A DNA stretch of 64,000 nt from Mesorhizobium loti (GTDB lineage: Bacteria; Pseudomonadota; Alphaproteobacteria; Rhizobiales; Rhizobiaceae): assembly GCF_013170705.1 (NCBI RefSeq), contig NZ_CP033334.1:4317501-4381500 (forward strand), given 5' to 3'. Position 1 is the first letter of the stretch. Every line of letters starts with the position of its first letter. A program made the position numbers and the translations under genes. This document shows, piece by piece, positions 11,907-22,400 of this stretch. The notes beneath the pieces were generated by a model. It saw only the letters and a list, made by a program, of their open reading frames with translations, made no database searches and was not told the DNA's origin.

Positions 11907-12340
11907 GCACAGCCGTCCGCGGCGATTATCTTGCGCAGGACAATGTTGGAATGCCCTTCGGGCCATCCTGCGAACTCGGCGACGCGCTGGAAACCGGCTT
12001 TCTCGTATAGGCCCGGCGCTTGGAAGTCGTGGCTCGACACCCATATTCGCCGAGCCCCACGGCTGGCAGCCTCGGCAACAAAGGCATCGAGCAGCTGCCT
12101 TGCATACCCAAGGCCTCGATAGGCCTGGTCGACCCACATCAATTGAAGTTCCGACGTGCCTGCCCACGAGTAGCCGGCCGCCACAGCAATTGCCCGTCCG
12201 GCTCCGTCGCGGATCACAAAGGCCAGCCCTCGATCATCGCCGCAGCCTGTGAGTCGCCGGTTTTCGCTGTGCAGGTGCTCTTCCAGCACACTCAGTTCGA
12301 CGGGCGACAGGTCGTGCTCGGCGCTTATGAAGGCGGTCAT
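11903..12340 (-). CDS. GNAT family N-acetyltransferase
   Basis: A 145-residue acetyltransferase. The acetyl-CoA-binding motif A is visible as VDQAYRGLGYARQLLDAF (Q/R-x-x-G-x-G/A form) and motif B as YEKAGFQRVAEF. Substrate unknown. ATG 12340 overlaps the TGA of the upstream molybdoenzyme gene (TGATG on the minus strand), so it is the last gene of a coupled three-gene unit. An upstream in-frame TTG at 12343 is less likely. Its 3' end overlaps the facing gene at 10905-11906 by four bases. Confidence 0.85.
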   Translation of the reverse strand: MTAFISAEHDLSPVELSVLEEHLHSENRRLTGCGDDRGLAFVIRDGAGRAIAVAAGYSWAGTSELQLMWVDQAYRGLGYARQLLDAFVAEAASRGARRIWVSSHDFQAPGLYEKAGFQRVAEFAGWPEGHSNIVLRKIIAADGCA

Positions 12341-13131
12341 CAAATCCCGCCGTACCAGTCATAGCCATTGTCTTCCCAATAGCCGCCGCGGCCGCCGCCG
12401 ACATTGGCGAAACCGTCGACCAGTTCGATCTTGTAGAGATATTTCGGCATCTTGTAGCCGAGCTGGCGCTCGACCCGGACGCGCAGCGGCGCGCCGTTCT
12501 CGACCGGCAACGGCTTGCCGTTCAGGCCATAGGCCAGGATCGTCTGCGGGTGGCGGGCGTCGATGAGGTCGATCGTGCCATAGTATTTGATGTCCCCGGA
12601 CAGGCTGCGGTCGATCGTATCGAGGCAGTGGAACATGACGTAGCGCGCTTGCGGCTTGACCACGGCCTGGTCGAGCACCAGCGACAGCGGCGTGCCGGTC
12701 CATTTGGCGATGCAACTCCAGCCTTCGACGCAGTCGTGACGGGTGATCTGGGTGCGGCTCGGCATGTTCTGAAGCTGCTCGCGGCTGAGCGACAGCGGCT
12801 TTTCAACCAGTCCCGAGACTTCCAGCCGCCAGTCGGCGAAATTGTTGGCGAGCAGGCCCTTGTAGGTGTCATCGTCAGGAGCGGTGACGCCGTTCGGCCG
12901 TTGCGGCTGACGGATATCGGCCTCGGTGAATTCCGGCGCCAGCGCGTCACGCCCGGCAAGCCAGCGCTGCGCGCGATATGTCAGGCCATTGGCGTTTTCG
13001 AGGAAGCTGCGCAGGCCGCTGCCGATGCTCAGCTGGCTGTCGAAAGCGTCGCATCCCGACAGCATGATACCGGAGGCGCCAAGGCTGGCGGCGGTCAGGA
13101 ATTTTCTGCGGCTGATCTGGAACTTCGCCAT
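12340..13131 (-). CDS. Tat-exported molybdopterin-dependent oxidoreductase (sulfite oxidase/YedY family), putative lipoprotein
   Basis: A 263-residue periplasmic molybdoenzyme of the SUOX/MsrP fold. The start MAKFQISRRKFLTAA (ATG 13131, one base past the previous TGA) gives a twin-arginine signal, and the hydrophobic stretch ends in LSGC, a good lipobox. The molybdenum-ligand cysteine is in RHDCVEGWSCIAKW, followed by the typical TGTPLS. Substrate is unknown; known relatives reduce S- or N-oxides or oxidise sulfite. The upstream gene encodes a cytochrome b, the likely electron partner. The enzyme is shorter than E. coli MsrP (about 330 residues). A longer in-frame start at 13233 would destroy the signal peptide. 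Confidence 0.9.
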   Translation of the reverse strand: MAKFQISRRKFLTAASLGASGIMLSGCDAFDSQLSIGSGLRSFLENANGLTYRAQRWLAGRDALAPEFTEADIRQPQRPNGVTAPDDDTYKGLLANNFADWRLEVSGLVEKPLSLSREQLQNMPSRTQITRHDCVEGWSCIAKWTGTPLSLVLDQAVVKPQARYVMFHCLDTIDRSLSGDIKYYGTIDLIDARHPQTILAYGLNGKPLPVENGAPLRVRVERQLGYKMPKYLYKIELVDGFANVGGGRGGYWEDNGYDWYGGI

Positions 13132-13132
13132 C

Positions 13133-14014
13133 TCAGGCACTCCTTTCGGTCGTCTTGTCGTCATGCGCGGGAGGATCCGTGCGGTACCAGCCGGTGATGA
13201 TCGAGCGCAGTTCGTTGATCGGGCCGGCGGCAAGGATCATCAGGATGTGAATGATGAAGAAGCCGACAAGCAGCAGCATGACGGTGAAATGGATGGTGCG
13301 CGCCGTCTGCCGGCCGCCAAGTATCTCGTTGAGGAAGGGCAGTACCGAATTCATGCTGGGCGACATGGCAAGGCCGCTGATGATCATCAGCGGCAACAGC
13401 ACGAACAGCACGCCGCCATAAGCCATCTTCTGCAGCGTGTTGTATTCGCGCGTGTGGTGGAATTTCAGCCTGGCGTGGTCGACGATATCCCGTGGCAGCC
13501 GCTTGAGATCGTCGAGCCGCGGGGCGAGATCGCGCCTGATATGGCCGTTGATCAGGCTGGCGACCAGCCAGACGATCAAGGTCGTCGTCAGGATCCAGGC
13601 GAAGAAGAAATGCACGACGCGGGCGGTGCCGAGATCATAGTAGGAAGGAATGGTCGCCCAGGACGGGAAGCCGCGCGCCGTCTCGTTGCCCGGCGGACCC
13701 GACCAGCCGAGCACGCCCGTCGTGTTGAAGCGGTGCCCGAAAATTTCGGTATAGCCGCGAGGACCGGCATCGGTGTTCTCGGCGCCGATTTCGAAGATGG
13801 TGTTGTTGTATTCGAAGCCGGACTGCTTGCCGATGTAGAGCTGCGGCCGGGCGTTGAAGATCTGCAGGCCGGAAAGCAGCATGAAGAACAGCGAGATGGC
13901 CCAGATCCAGTGCGTCAGCCGTGTCCAGCGCGACTGGCGGTAGACCAGTGTGCTGTCACTCGACGCGGGAGCATCCGGTCCGGTGGCGGATTGGCTTCTG
14001 GCAACCGTTTCCAT
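13133..14014 (-). CDS. membrane cytochrome b (b561/thiosulfate reductase b-subunit type)
   Basis: A 293-residue di-heme-type membrane cytochrome. Transmembrane segments lie near residues 33-55, 135-160, 205-225 and 245-265. Candidate heme ligands are the histidines in RLTHWIW, ARVVHFFFAW, LKFHHTREYN and TIHFTVML. It probably carries electrons between quinone and the molybdoenzyme encoded immediately downstream (TGA-g-ATG spacing), forming a membrane-anchored redox pair. An extra periplasmic loop (about 60-130) separates the first two segments. First gene of the unit cytochrome - molybdoenzyme - GNAT. Confidence 0.9.
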   Translation of the reverse strand: METVARSQSATGPDAPASSDSTLVYRQSRWTRLTHWIWAISLFFMLLSGLQIFNARPQLYIGKQSGFEYNNTIFEIGAENTDAGPRGYTEIFGHRFNTTGVLGWSGPPGNETARGFPSWATIPSYYDLGTARVVHFFFAWILTTTLIVWLVASLINGHIRRDLAPRLDDLKRLPRDIVDHARLKFHHTREYNTLQKMAYGGVLFVLLPLMIISGLAMSPSMNSVLPFLNEILGGRQTARTIHFTVMLLLVGFFIIHILMILAAGPINELRSIITGWYRTDPPAHDDKTTERSA

Positions 14015-14111
14015 CTTGTCTCTTCTCCCGGCCTCGCGGCGTGGCCTGTGCGTTCATTGTCCTCCTGATACGTCGCGATCCAAACCGATGTTTCATCCGA
14101 TCACGGATTTA

Positions 14112-14789
14112 TTACGGACCGCCCAGGCTGACGGCGAGATTGACGGCCGCGGCGACGATGACCGTGTTGAAAAAGAACGACAGGATGGAATGGACAAGCA
14201 CGACACGACGCATATGCGTCGTCGAGATGTTGGTGTCGGCGGTCTGCGCCGTCATGCCGATGACCGTCGAGAAATAGAGGAAATCCCAGCCTTCCGGACG
14301 CTTGTCACCCGGAAACAGCAATCCGCCGACCGGGATTTTTGTCTTGGTCTTGGTGTCGACCTCGTCGCCGTCCATCCAGTAGACATGCGCATAATGAAGT
14401 GCCGCCATGGCATGGATGGTGAACCAGCCGAGCGGGATCGACAGCAGCGCGAAGATGAGTTCGACCGGGTGGCCTCTGTCCTTCTGGTTGATCAGCAGGA
14501 ACAAGGAGACAAGGGCAACGCCGACAACGACAAGCGTGACGGCGAAGATGACCAGCACCGGCTGGTCGGTGGCCCGCGCATTCTTGCTCAGATATTTGCC
14601 GGTGAATTTGGGCATCTGGCTGACGACAAGAATGACGTAGGCGGCAAAAAAGGCGTTGGCGCCGATCGAGTAGGCGAGTGGGGCGTGCAGCAGCAACGCC
14701 ACAAGCAGCGCAAGCGCGCCGAAACACGCGGACATGGCGAACAGCATGTGGCGCTGCATGGGTTTTTGCACGGGGATTTCGGCGGCCAT
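14112..14789 (-). CDS. DUF1345 membrane protein
   Basis: A 225-residue membrane protein of the DUF1345 family with about five to six hydrophobic segments. Family-type stretches are MAALHYAHVYW and the C-terminal DFLYFSTVIGMTAQTADT, which reads much like a pore-adjacent segment of two-helix channels, then RRVVLVHSILSFFFNTVIVA. No catalytic motif is seen. It is on the same strand as the DUF188 gene upstream (30-base gap) and the cytochrome gene downstream (97-base gap). Function unknown. Confidence 0.85.
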   Translation of the reverse strand: MAAEIPVQKPMQRHMLFAMSACFGALALLVALLLHAPLAYSIGANAFFAAYVILVVSQMPKFTGKYLSKNARATDQPVLVIFAVTLVVVGVALVSLFLLINQKDRGHPVELIFALLSIPLGWFTIHAMAALHYAHVYWMDGDEVDTKTKTKIPVGGLLFPGDKRPEGWDFLYFSTVIGMTAQTADTNISTTHMRRVVLVHSILSFFFNTVIVAAAVNLAVSLGGP

Positions 14790-14819
14790 GGTGGTTCCGA
14801 CCCTGGATGGCGCTCTGTT

Positions 14820-15287
14820 CTAGCTCGGTGTGGCGGATTTCAGGGCGCGCCGCAAGATACGGTCGAGTTCGCCGAGGAACCGCGAGCGGTCCTGCGGCGC
14901 GAAGGAGGCGTTGTAGCCCTTGCTCTCGCCGGTCTCGCGCAGATGCTGCTTGAGGTCGCGCATGGCCACCGCCATGCCGATGGTTTCGGGTGTGAACGGG
15001 CGTCCGGTGGGGCCAAGCACGTGCGCGCCGAGAGCCACGGCGCGCGCCGCGAGCGGAATATCCGCGGTCACCACGACATCGTTGGATTTGGCGTTCTCGA
15101 CGATCCAGTCATCGGCGGCGTCAGCTCCCTTGGAGACCACGACGTTGCGGATCATCGGATCGCGCGATGGCCGCAGGCCGCCATTGGAGACGTAGGTGAC
15201 GACGACGCCAAGGCGCTCGGCGACTTTCTCGACCTCGGCCTTGACCGGGCAGGCGTCGGCGTCGACGTAAATGGCGGGTGCGGGCAT
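14820..15287 (-). CDS. YaiI/YqxD family protein (DUF188)
   Basis: A 155-residue protein of the UPF0178/DUF188 family, a small PIN-like fold. The N terminus IYVDADACPVK carries the conserved aspartates, and further family motifs are SNGGLRPSRDP, ADDWIVENA, VVTADIPLAARA and GRPFTPETIG. Predicted to be a metal-dependent nuclease-like protein by fold; no function is proven for the family as far as I know. A strong GC hairpin separates it from gfa. Confidence 0.9.
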   Translation of the reverse strand: MPAPAIYVDADACPVKAEVEKVAERLGVVVTYVSNGGLRPSRDPMIRNVVVSKGADAADDWIVENAKSNDVVVTADIPLAARAVALGAHVLGPTGRPFTPETIGMAVAMRDLKQHLRETGESKGYNASFAPQDRSRFLGELDRILRRALKSATPS

Positions 15288-15302
15288 TGCCTCTCCGAAA
15301 CG

Positions 15303-15333
15303 GGCAGGGGCCGGTACATGTCCGGCCCCTGCC
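15303..15333 (-). terminator. strong hairpin downstream of gfa
   Basis: Two 12-base arms, 15303-15314 and 15322-15333, pair perfectly around a 7-base loop, 17 bases after the gfa stop. There is only a weak T run after it on the minus strand (CGTTTCGG), so it may be a terminator or an mRNA 3'-end stabiliser. Confidence 0.5.
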
Positions 15334-15349
15334 TGAAATCTTACAGCGT

Positions 15350-15919
15350 TCAGGCCGGCAGCGCGCCGGACTTCTTAGCCGTCCAGGTGGCGATATAGTC
15401 CATCAAGCCGGGGTTGAGGCAGTCATAGGGCTCCAGCCCGATCGTCTTCAACTGGGCCCGGATGCCGTCCATTCGCTTCGGATCGACGCCGGATTCGATG
15501 ATCGACGAGACGAAGGCGGTGAAGCCCGGAGGCGACCAGCCATCCTCGACGAAACGCTCGGGATGGATGAAGGACAGCCCCTTGAACGGATGGTCACGCT
15601 CGACCGGGCCGTGCATGTGGACGCCGCAGCCGGTGCAGGCATGACGCTGGATCAGCGCCGAGGGATCGACCACCTTGAGCTTGTCGCCGTTCTCGGTGAC
15701 GGTGACGTCGCCGGTGCCGGCGACGGCAACCACCGAGAATACAGCACCTTCCGGCTTCCAGCATTTGGTGCAGCCGCAGGCGTGATTGTGGGCGATCTGC
15801 CCCTTGACCTTCACCTTGACCGGCTTGCTGGTGCAGGCGCAGACCAGCGTGCCGCCGGCAAAGCTTGCGCTTTCCTTGGGCAGGCCATTGTCGATTTTCG
15901 GGTGCAGTTTCTCCGCCAT
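15350..15919 (-). CDS. gfa: S-(hydroxymethyl)glutathione synthase (glutathione-dependent formaldehyde-activating enzyme)
   Basis: A 189-residue zinc protein that speeds condensation of formaldehyde with glutathione, the first step of formaldehyde detoxification. Zinc-binding cysteines are in [17 protein letters not shown] and [12 protein letters not shown]. The start at ATG 15919 has an AGGAGA ribosome binding site and matches the family; the frame extends to 16024 without support. It lies 67 bases downstream of the class III alcohol dehydrogenase that uses its product. The third enzyme, S-formylglutathione hydrolase, is not in this window. Confidence 0.94.
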   Translation of the reverse strand: MAEKLHPKIDNGLPKESASFAGGTLVCACTSKPVKVKVKGQIAHNHACGCTKCWKPEGAVFSVVAVAGTGDVTVTENGDKLKVVDPSALIQRHACTGCGVHMHGPVERDHPFKGLSFIHPERFVEDGWSPPGFTAFVSSIIESGVDPKRMDGIRAQLKTIGLEPYDCLNPGLMDYIATWTAKKSGALPA

Positions 15920-15986
15920 TCCATTCTCCTCCCAGTTGTGAACCACAGAGGTCGCTGGCCGGTGGTCGGCGGCGTGTGGCTTTGCT

Positions 15987-17114
15987 TTAATAAACGACGA
16001 CGCTTCGGATCGACTTGCCCTCATGCATGAGGTCGAACCCCTTGTTGATATCCTCGAGCTTCAGCGTGTGGGTGATCATCGGATCGATCTGGATCTTGCC
16101 GTCCATGTACCAGTCGACGATGCGCGGCACGTCGGTGCGGCCGCGCGCGCCACCGAAGGCGGTGCCCATCCAGGTGCGGCCGGTGACAAGCTGGAACGGC
16201 CGGGTCGAAATCTCCTGGCCGGCGCCCGCCACACCGATGATGACCGACTTGCCCCAGCCGCGATGCGAGGCTTCCAGGGCCTGGCGCATCACCTTGGTGT
16301 TGCCGGTGCAGTCGAACGTGTAGTCGGCGCCGCCGATCTGGTCGGCACCGCGCTTGGTCATGTTGACGAGGTAAGGGACGATATCGCCGTCGATCTCCTT
16401 CGGATTGACGAAATGCGTCATGCCGAACCGCTCGCCCCATTCCTTCTTGTCGTTGTTCAAATCGACGCCGATGATCATGTCGGCGCCGGCCAGCTTCAGT
16501 CCCTGGATGACGTTCAAGCCGATGCCGCCGAGGCCGAAGACGACAGCGGTGGCGCCTTGTTCGACCTTGGCGGTGTTGATGACGGCGCCGATGCCGGTGG
16601 TGACGCCGCACCCGATGTAGCAGATCTTGTCGAAGGGCGCGTCCGGATTGACCTTGGCCACCGCGATCTCGGGCAGCACGGTGAAGTTCGAGAAGGTGGA
16701 GCAGCCCATATAGTGGAAGATCTTGTCCTTGCCGATCGAGAAGCGCGACGAGCCGTCGGGCATCAGGCCTTGCCCCTGCGTGGCGCGGATCGCCGTGCAC
16801 AGATTGGTCTTGCGCGACAGGCAGGACGGGCACTGCCGGCATTCCGGCGTATAGAGCGGGATGACATGGTCGCCCTTCTTGACCGAGGTGACGCCCTTGC
16901 CGACGTCGACCACGACACCGGCACCCTCATGGCCGAGGATCGCCGGGAAGATGCCCTCCGGATCGGCCCCGGATAAGGTGAACTCGTCGGTGTGGCAGAT
17001 GCCGGTCGCCTTGATCTCGACCAGCACCTCGCCCTCGCGCGGACCGTCGAGGTCGACCTCCATGATCTCCAGCGGCTTTCCGGCGGCGACAGCGACAGCG
17101 GCGCGGGTTTTCAT
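15987..17114 (-). CDS. adhC: S-(hydroxymethyl)glutathione dehydrogenase / class III alcohol dehydrogenase
   Basis: A 375-residue zinc-dependent NAD enzyme that oxidises S-hydroxymethylglutathione to S-formylglutathione. Catalytic zinc ligands lie in [16 protein letters not shown] and YIGCGVTTG; the structural zinc site is [15 protein letters not shown]. The NAD-binding motif is [13 protein letters not shown]. The start is ATG 17114 (MKTRAAVAV), although the frame stays open to 17966 opposite pccA. First gene of an adhC-gfa unit; divergent from pccA with a 198-base shared regulatory gap. Confidence 0.96.
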   Translation of the reverse strand: MKTRAAVAVAAGKPLEIMEVDLDGPREGEVLVEIKATGICHTDEFTLSGADPEGIFPAILGHEGAGVVVDVGKGVTSVKKGDHVIPLYTPECRQCPSCLSRKTNLCTAIRATQGQGLMPDGSSRFSIGKDKIFHYMGCSTFSNFTVLPEIAVAKVNPDAPFDKICYIGCGVTTGIGAVINTAKVEQGATAVVFGLGGIGLNVIQGLKLAGADMIIGVDLNNDKKEWGERFGMTHFVNPKEIDGDIVPYLVNMTKRGADQIGGADYTFDCTGNTKVMRQALEASHRGWGKSVIIGVAGAGQEISTRPFQLVTGRTWMGTAFGGARGRTDVPRIVDWYMDGKIQIDPMITHTLKLEDINKGFDLMHEGKSIRSVVVY

Positions 17115-17252
17115 CAGGCGTCCTCCAATGCGAATTTTTTCCAAGGTTTCAGGTTTTATCGACACGATCAACTGGAAGCTGGTGCCGTGACTGGGCCACA
17201 GCGAAGAATTGGAATCGCAAATCGATTGAAAGGCAGTGATTTGCACGCTCGG

Positions 17253-17280
17253 CTTGACCCTGCAAGCACAGGCCATAAAA
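17253..17280 (+). promoter_or_regulatory. candidate promoter of pccA
   Basis: CTTGAC at 17253-17258 matches the rhizobial -35 box exactly. ATAAAA at 17275-17280, 16 bases downstream, is an imperfect -10. The pccA ATG lies about 33 bases further. Visual assignment only. Confidence 0.35.
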
Positions 17281-17312
17281 GGAACGACCGACCGGAGGGG
17301 AATGACCTCAGC

Positions 17313-19325
17313 ATGTTCACGAAAATCCTGATCGCCAATCGTGGCGAGATCGCCTGTCGCGTCATCAAGACGGCGCGCAAGATGGGCATTGCCACGGTTG
17401 CCGTCTATTCCGATGCCGATCGCGATGCGGTTCACGTCGAAATGGCCGACGAGGCGGTGCATATCGGGCCATCGCCCGCCGCGCAGAGTTATCTCGTGCC
17501 TGAAAAAATCATCGCGGCCTGCAAGGAAACGGGCGCGCAGGCCGTGCATCCAGGCTACGGCTTCCTGTCGGAACGGGCCGCCTTCTGCGAAGCTCTCGAA
17601 GCGGAAGGCATCGTCTTCATCGGCCCGAAACCCAAAGCCATCAAGGCGATGGGTGACAAGATCGAATCGAAGAAGTTCGCCAACGCCGCCAAGGTGTCGA
17701 CGGTCCCGGGTTGGCTCGGCGTCATCGAGAATGCCGACCACGCCGAAAAGATCGCCGGCGAGATCGGCTATCCGGTGATGATCAAGGCTTCGGCCGGCGG
17801 CGGCGGCAAGGGCATGCGCATTGCCTGGAACCAGTCGGAAGTGCGCGACGGGTTCGATCGCGCGCGATCGGAAGCCAAGAGTTCGTTCGGCGACGACCGC
17901 GTGTTCATCGAAAGATTCGTCGTCGATCCGCGCCATATCGAGATGCAGGTGCTGGCCGACGCGCATGGCAACGCGCTCTATCTCGGCGAGCGCGAATGCT
18001 CGATCCAGCGCCGCAACCAGAAGGTGGCCGAAGAGGCGCCGTCACCATTCCTCGATGCCAAGACGCGCAAGGCCATGGGCGAGCAGTCGGTGGCGCTGGC
18101 CAAGGCCGTCGATTATCAGAGCGCCGGTACGGTCGAGTTCATTGTCGACAAGGACAAGAACTTCTATTTCCTTGAAATGAATACACGATTGCAGGTCGAG
18201 CATCCGGTGACCGAGCTTGTCACGGGCATCGACCTGGTCGAGCAGATGATCCGTGTCGCCGCCGGCGAGAAACTCGCCTTGAAGCAAGACGACATCAAGC
18301 TGAATGGCTGGGCGGTGGAAAGCCGGCTCTATGCAGAGGATCCCTATCGCAATTTCCTGCCGTCGATCGGCCGCCTAAACCGCTATCGGCCGCCGGAAGA
18401 GGGCCAATTTGGCGATGTCATCATCCGCAACGACACCGGCGTCACCGAAGGCTCGGAGATTTCGATGTTCTACGACCCGATGCTTGCCAAGCTTTGTACC
18501 TGGGCACCGACCCGGCTCCAGGCAATCGATGCCATGTCGGAAGCGCTGGACAGTTTTGTGGTCGACGGGATCGAGCACAATATCCCGTTCCTGGCGGCGC
18601 TGATGCAGCATCCGCGTTGGCGGGAAGGGGCGATTTCGACCGGCTTCATAGCCGAGGAATATCCCGACGGTTTTGCCCCTGTCGTACCGAACAGCGAGGA
18701 AAAGGCCGTGCTGGCTTCAATCGCCACCGCCACGGAATTGTTGCGCCGCGACAGGCTCGACCGGCTGGGCGGGCGGCTGGCGCCGCATTCGGGGGCGCTG
18801 AAGCGCGACTGGGTGGTGAAGATTGGCGAGGATTATCTCCAGGCGTCGATCCTCGAAGGCATGATTTCCATTCCAATGGAGGTCGACCTGTCGATCGAAG
18901 GCGGCAAGGCGCTGACCGTTTCATCCGATTGGCGGCCGGGCGATCTGATCTGGCGCGGCACGGTCGGCAAGCGCTCCGTTGTCGCCCAGATCCGGCCTGT
19001 CGCCAACGGTTTTCGCATTGCCTGGAAGGGCATGTCGCTGACGGCGCGCGCGATGCTGCCGCGTACCGCCGAGCTTGAAAGACTGATGCCGGAGAAGGTG
19101 GCGCCGGACACGTCGAAGCTGCTGCTCTGCCCGATGCCCGGCCTCGTCGTGTCGATCGCCGTCGCGGAGGGACAGGAGGTCAAGGCCGGCGAAACGCTTG
19201 CCGTGGTCGAGGCGATGAAGATGGAAAACGTGCTGCGCGCTGAACGCGATCTCGTTGTGTCCAAGCTCAATGCCAAGCCGGGCGACAGCCTAGCCGTTGA
19301 CGCGGTGATCATGGAATTCGCTTGA
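17313..19325 (+). CDS. pccA: propionyl-CoA carboxylase alpha subunit (biotin carboxylase + biotin carrier)
   Basis: A 670-residue acyl-CoA carboxylase alpha chain. The biotin carboxylase domain (about residues 1-450) has [18 protein letters not shown], the ATP-grasp glycine loop [12 protein letters not shown] and [17 protein letters not shown] linker region follows, then a C-terminal biotinyl domain with biotinylated lysine in [11 protein letters not shown]. It carboxylates biotin for transfer to propionyl-CoA by the beta subunit, feeding methylmalonyl-CoA formation. Length and BT region favour PccA over acetyl-CoA carboxylase AccC or 3-methylcrotonyl-CoA carboxylase, though the last cannot be excluded. 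No pccB or mutase gene is adjacent. Confidence 0.92.
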   Translation: MFTKILIANRGEIACRVIKTARKMGIATVAVYSDADRDAVHVEMADEAVHIGPSPAAQSYLVPEKIIAACKETGAQAVHPGYGFLSERAAFCEALEAEGIVFIGPKPKAIKAMGDKIESKKFANAAKVSTVPGWLGVIENADHAEKIAGEIGYPVMIKASAGGGGKGMRIAWNQSEVRDGFDRARSEAKSSFGDDRVFIERFVVDPRHIEMQVLADAHGNALYLGERECSIQRRNQKVAEEAPSPFLDAKTRKAMGEQSVALAKAVDYQSAGTVEFIVDKDKNFYFLEMNTRLQVEHPVTELVTGIDLVEQMIRVAAGEKLALKQDDIKLNGWAVESRLYAEDPYRNFLPSIGRLNRYRPPEEGQFGDVIIRNDTGVTEGSEISMFYDPMLAKLCTWAPTRLQAIDAMSEALDSFVVDGIEHNIPFLAALMQHPRWREGAISTGFIAEEYPDGFAPVVPNSEEKAVLASIATATELLRRDRLDRLGGRLAPHSGALKRDWVVKIGEDYLQASILEGMISIPMEVDLSIEGGKALTVSSDWRPGDLIWRGTVGKRSVVAQIRPVANGFRIAWKGMSLTARAMLPRTAELERLMPEKVAPDTSKLLLCPMPGLVVSIAVAEGQEVKAGETLAVVEAMKMENVLRAERDLVVSKLNAKPGDSLAVDAVIMEFA

Positions 19326-19443
19326 GCAAGTCGCGCAGGGTCGCGGAAGCCTGTGGTTGTCGGTCGTTTGTGCTGGACTGGTATCGCCCGGTCCCGGACA
19401 ATACATCTCCACCGACTCAAAGCCTTCGACAGCGCGAGAAACC

Positions 19444-22400
19444 ATGGCGGACGACAGACTTCCACGCGACCCCCTGAAGCGCGAAGCCGCGATTGCGGCA
19501 GCGCGGCCGGAGGTGCCGGCGCGGCCGTTCGTCCATCTGCGCGTGCATTCGGCCTATTCGCTGCTCGAGGGTGCGCTTCAGCTTGGCAAGATCGTTGGCC
19601 ACGCCGTGAAGGACGAGGCACCGGCCATCGCCGTCACCGACACCAACAACCTGTTCGGTGCGCTGGAGTTTGCACAGAAGGCGGTCAAGGACGGTATCCA
19701 GCCGATCATCGGCTGCCAGATCGCACTCGCTTTTTCCGGCGAGAACAGCGACGGTCAGCGCGACCGCCGGCGGCAAGGGCCGGAGATGCGGCCGGTCGTC
19801 CTGCTCGCCGCGACCGAGGCCGGCTATTCCAACCTGGTCAGGCTGGTCAGTCGGGTCTATCTGGAAACGCCGCCCGGCGAGGCGGTGCACCTGACGACCG
19901 AGATGCTGGAGGGAAACGCCGACGGGCTGATCTGCCTCAGCGGCGGCCCACGCGGCCCGATCGGCAACGCCTTGAAGGAGGATCGCCGCGATCTGGCAGA
20001 GGTGAGGCTTTTGGCGCTCAAGGCGCTGTTCGGCGACCGGCTCTATGTCGAATTGGACCGGGTCGCGGGTTACGACCGGGCCATCGAGCACTCAACAATC
20101 GATCTCGCCTATACGCATGAACTGCCCCTGGTCGCCACCAACGAGGCCTTTTTCTCGTCGCGCGATGATTATGAGGCGCATGACGCGCTGATCGCCATCG
20201 CCGAGGGCTCGGTCGTCGCCGTCGACACACGCCGCCGGCTGTCGCCGGACAATTTCCTGCGCAGCCAGGCCGACATGGCAAAGCTGTTCGCCGACCTGCC
20301 CGAGGCGATCGACAACACCGTCGAGATCGCGCTGCGCTGCTCCTACTATCCAAAAAACCGCAGCCCGATCCTGCCGCGTTTCACCGGCGGCGATAGTGCC
20401 GACAAGGACGCCGCGGAAAAGGCGGAGGCGGCCGAACTCGCCCGTCAGGCGCGCGAGGGGCTCGATGCGCGGCTTGCGCTGCACGGACCAACCCCGGGCT
20501 ATACGGTCGAGCAATATCGCGAGCGGCTCGAATTCGAACTCGGCATCATCGAGAAGATGAAATTCCCCGGCTACTTCCTGATCGTTGCCGACTTCATCAA
20601 ATGGGCCAAGGCGCAAGGCATTCCGGTCGGCCCGGGCCGTGGTTCGGGCGCCGGCTCGCTGGTCGCCTATTCGACGACCATCACCGACATCGATCCGCTG
20701 CGCTTCTCGCTGCTGTTCGAGCGCTTCCTCAATCCGGACCGCGTGTCGATGCCCGACTTCGACATCGACTTCTGCCAGGATCGCCGCGAAGAGGTGATCC
20801 GCTACGTCCAGCAGAAATATGGGCGCGACCAGGTCGGCCAGATCATCACCTTCGGTACGCTGCAGGCCCGCGCCGTGCTGCGCGACGTCGGCCGCGTGCT
20901 GCAGATGCCCTATGGCCAGGTCGACAAGCTGTCGAAGATGGTGCCACAGAATCCGGCCAATCCGGTCAAGCTCGCCGACGCCATCGCCAATGAGCCGCGC
21001 TTTGCCGAAGAGGCCGAGAGGGAACCGATCGTCCAGACGCTGCTCGACATGGCACAGAAGCTGGAGGGCCTTTACCGCCACGCCTCCACGCACGCCGCCG
21101 GCATCGTCATCGGCGATCGGCCTTTGTCGGAACTGGTGCCGATGTACCGCGATCCGCGCTCGGACATGCCGGTTACCCAGTTCAACATGAAATATGTCGA
21201 GCAGGCCGGGCTGGTGAAGTTCGACTTTCTCGGCCTGAAGACGCTGACCGTTCTGGATACGGCGGTCAAACTGATCCGCCGGCGCGGCATCGACATCGAC
21301 CTGGCGACGATACCGCTCGACGATCCCGACACCTATGCCATGCTGTCGCGCGGCGAGGTGGTCGGCGTGTTCCAGGTGGAAAGTGCCGGCATGCGCAAGG
21401 CGCTGATCGGCATGCGGCCCGACTGCATCGAGGACATCATCGCGCTGGTCGCGCTCTATCGTCCGGGCCCGATGGAGAACATCCCGACCTACAACGCCAG
21501 AAAGCATGGCGAGGAGGAGATGGCCTCGATCCACCCGAAGATCGACCATCTGGTGAAGGAGACGCAAGGCGTCATCGTCTATCAGGAACAGGTCATGCAG
21601 ATCGCGCAGGAGCTGTCCGGCTATTCGCTCGGCGAAGCCGACCTTCTGCGCCGCGCCATGGGCAAGAAGATCCGCGCCGAGATGGACAAGCAGCGCGAGC
21701 GCTTCGTCACCGGCGCTGTCGAGCGTGGCGTCAGCAAACCGCAAGCCGACTTCATTTTCGACCTTTTGGCCAAGTTCGCCGACTATGGTTTCAACAAATC
21801 GCACGCCGCCGCCTACGCCGTGGTCTCGTATCAGACCGCCTATCTCAAGGCGCACTATCCGGTCGAGTTCCTGGCGGCGTCGATGACGCTCGACATGGGC
21901 AACACCGACAAGCTCGCCGATTTCCGCCAGGATGCCCTGCGCCTCGGCATCGAGGTTCTGGCGCCGTCGGTCATGACGAGTTTTCGGCCTTTCGAGGTCG
22001 GTGAGAACCGCATCTACTATTCGATGGCCGCGCTCAAGGGCGTCGGCGACGCGGCGGTCGAGCACATCGTCGCTGTCCGTGGCGAGAAGCCGTTCAAGAA
22101 CCTCGCCGATTTCTGCGAGCGGATCGATCCCAAGATCGTTGGCAAACGTGTCTTCGAAAGCCTGATCATGGCCGGCGCGCTCGACTGTTTCGGGCATGAC
22201 CGGGCACAGATGATGGCTGGCGTCGAACGGATGATGGGGTTGGCATCGCTGGCGCAGCAGAATGCCGTTTCCGGCCAGGCCGATATTTTCGGCGCCTCGC
22301 TAGGGAGCCAGTCGCAGGCGCTCAACCTGCCGGCGACGGATCCGTGGCTCGCCGCCGATCGGTTGCACCGCGAATTCCAGGTTGTCGGCTTCTATCTCTC

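Noticed and set aside
17115..17966. Apparent N-terminal extension of the class III alcohol dehydrogenase by 284 codons
   Set aside because: It runs through the divergent promoter region and the pccA coding sequence; the family start is at 17114.
20092..22197. A 701-codon open frame on the minus strand opposite dnaE
   Set aside because: It is a shadow of high-GC third-position bias; its translation is Asp/Arg/His-rich with no family features, while dnaE on the plus strand has every expected motif.
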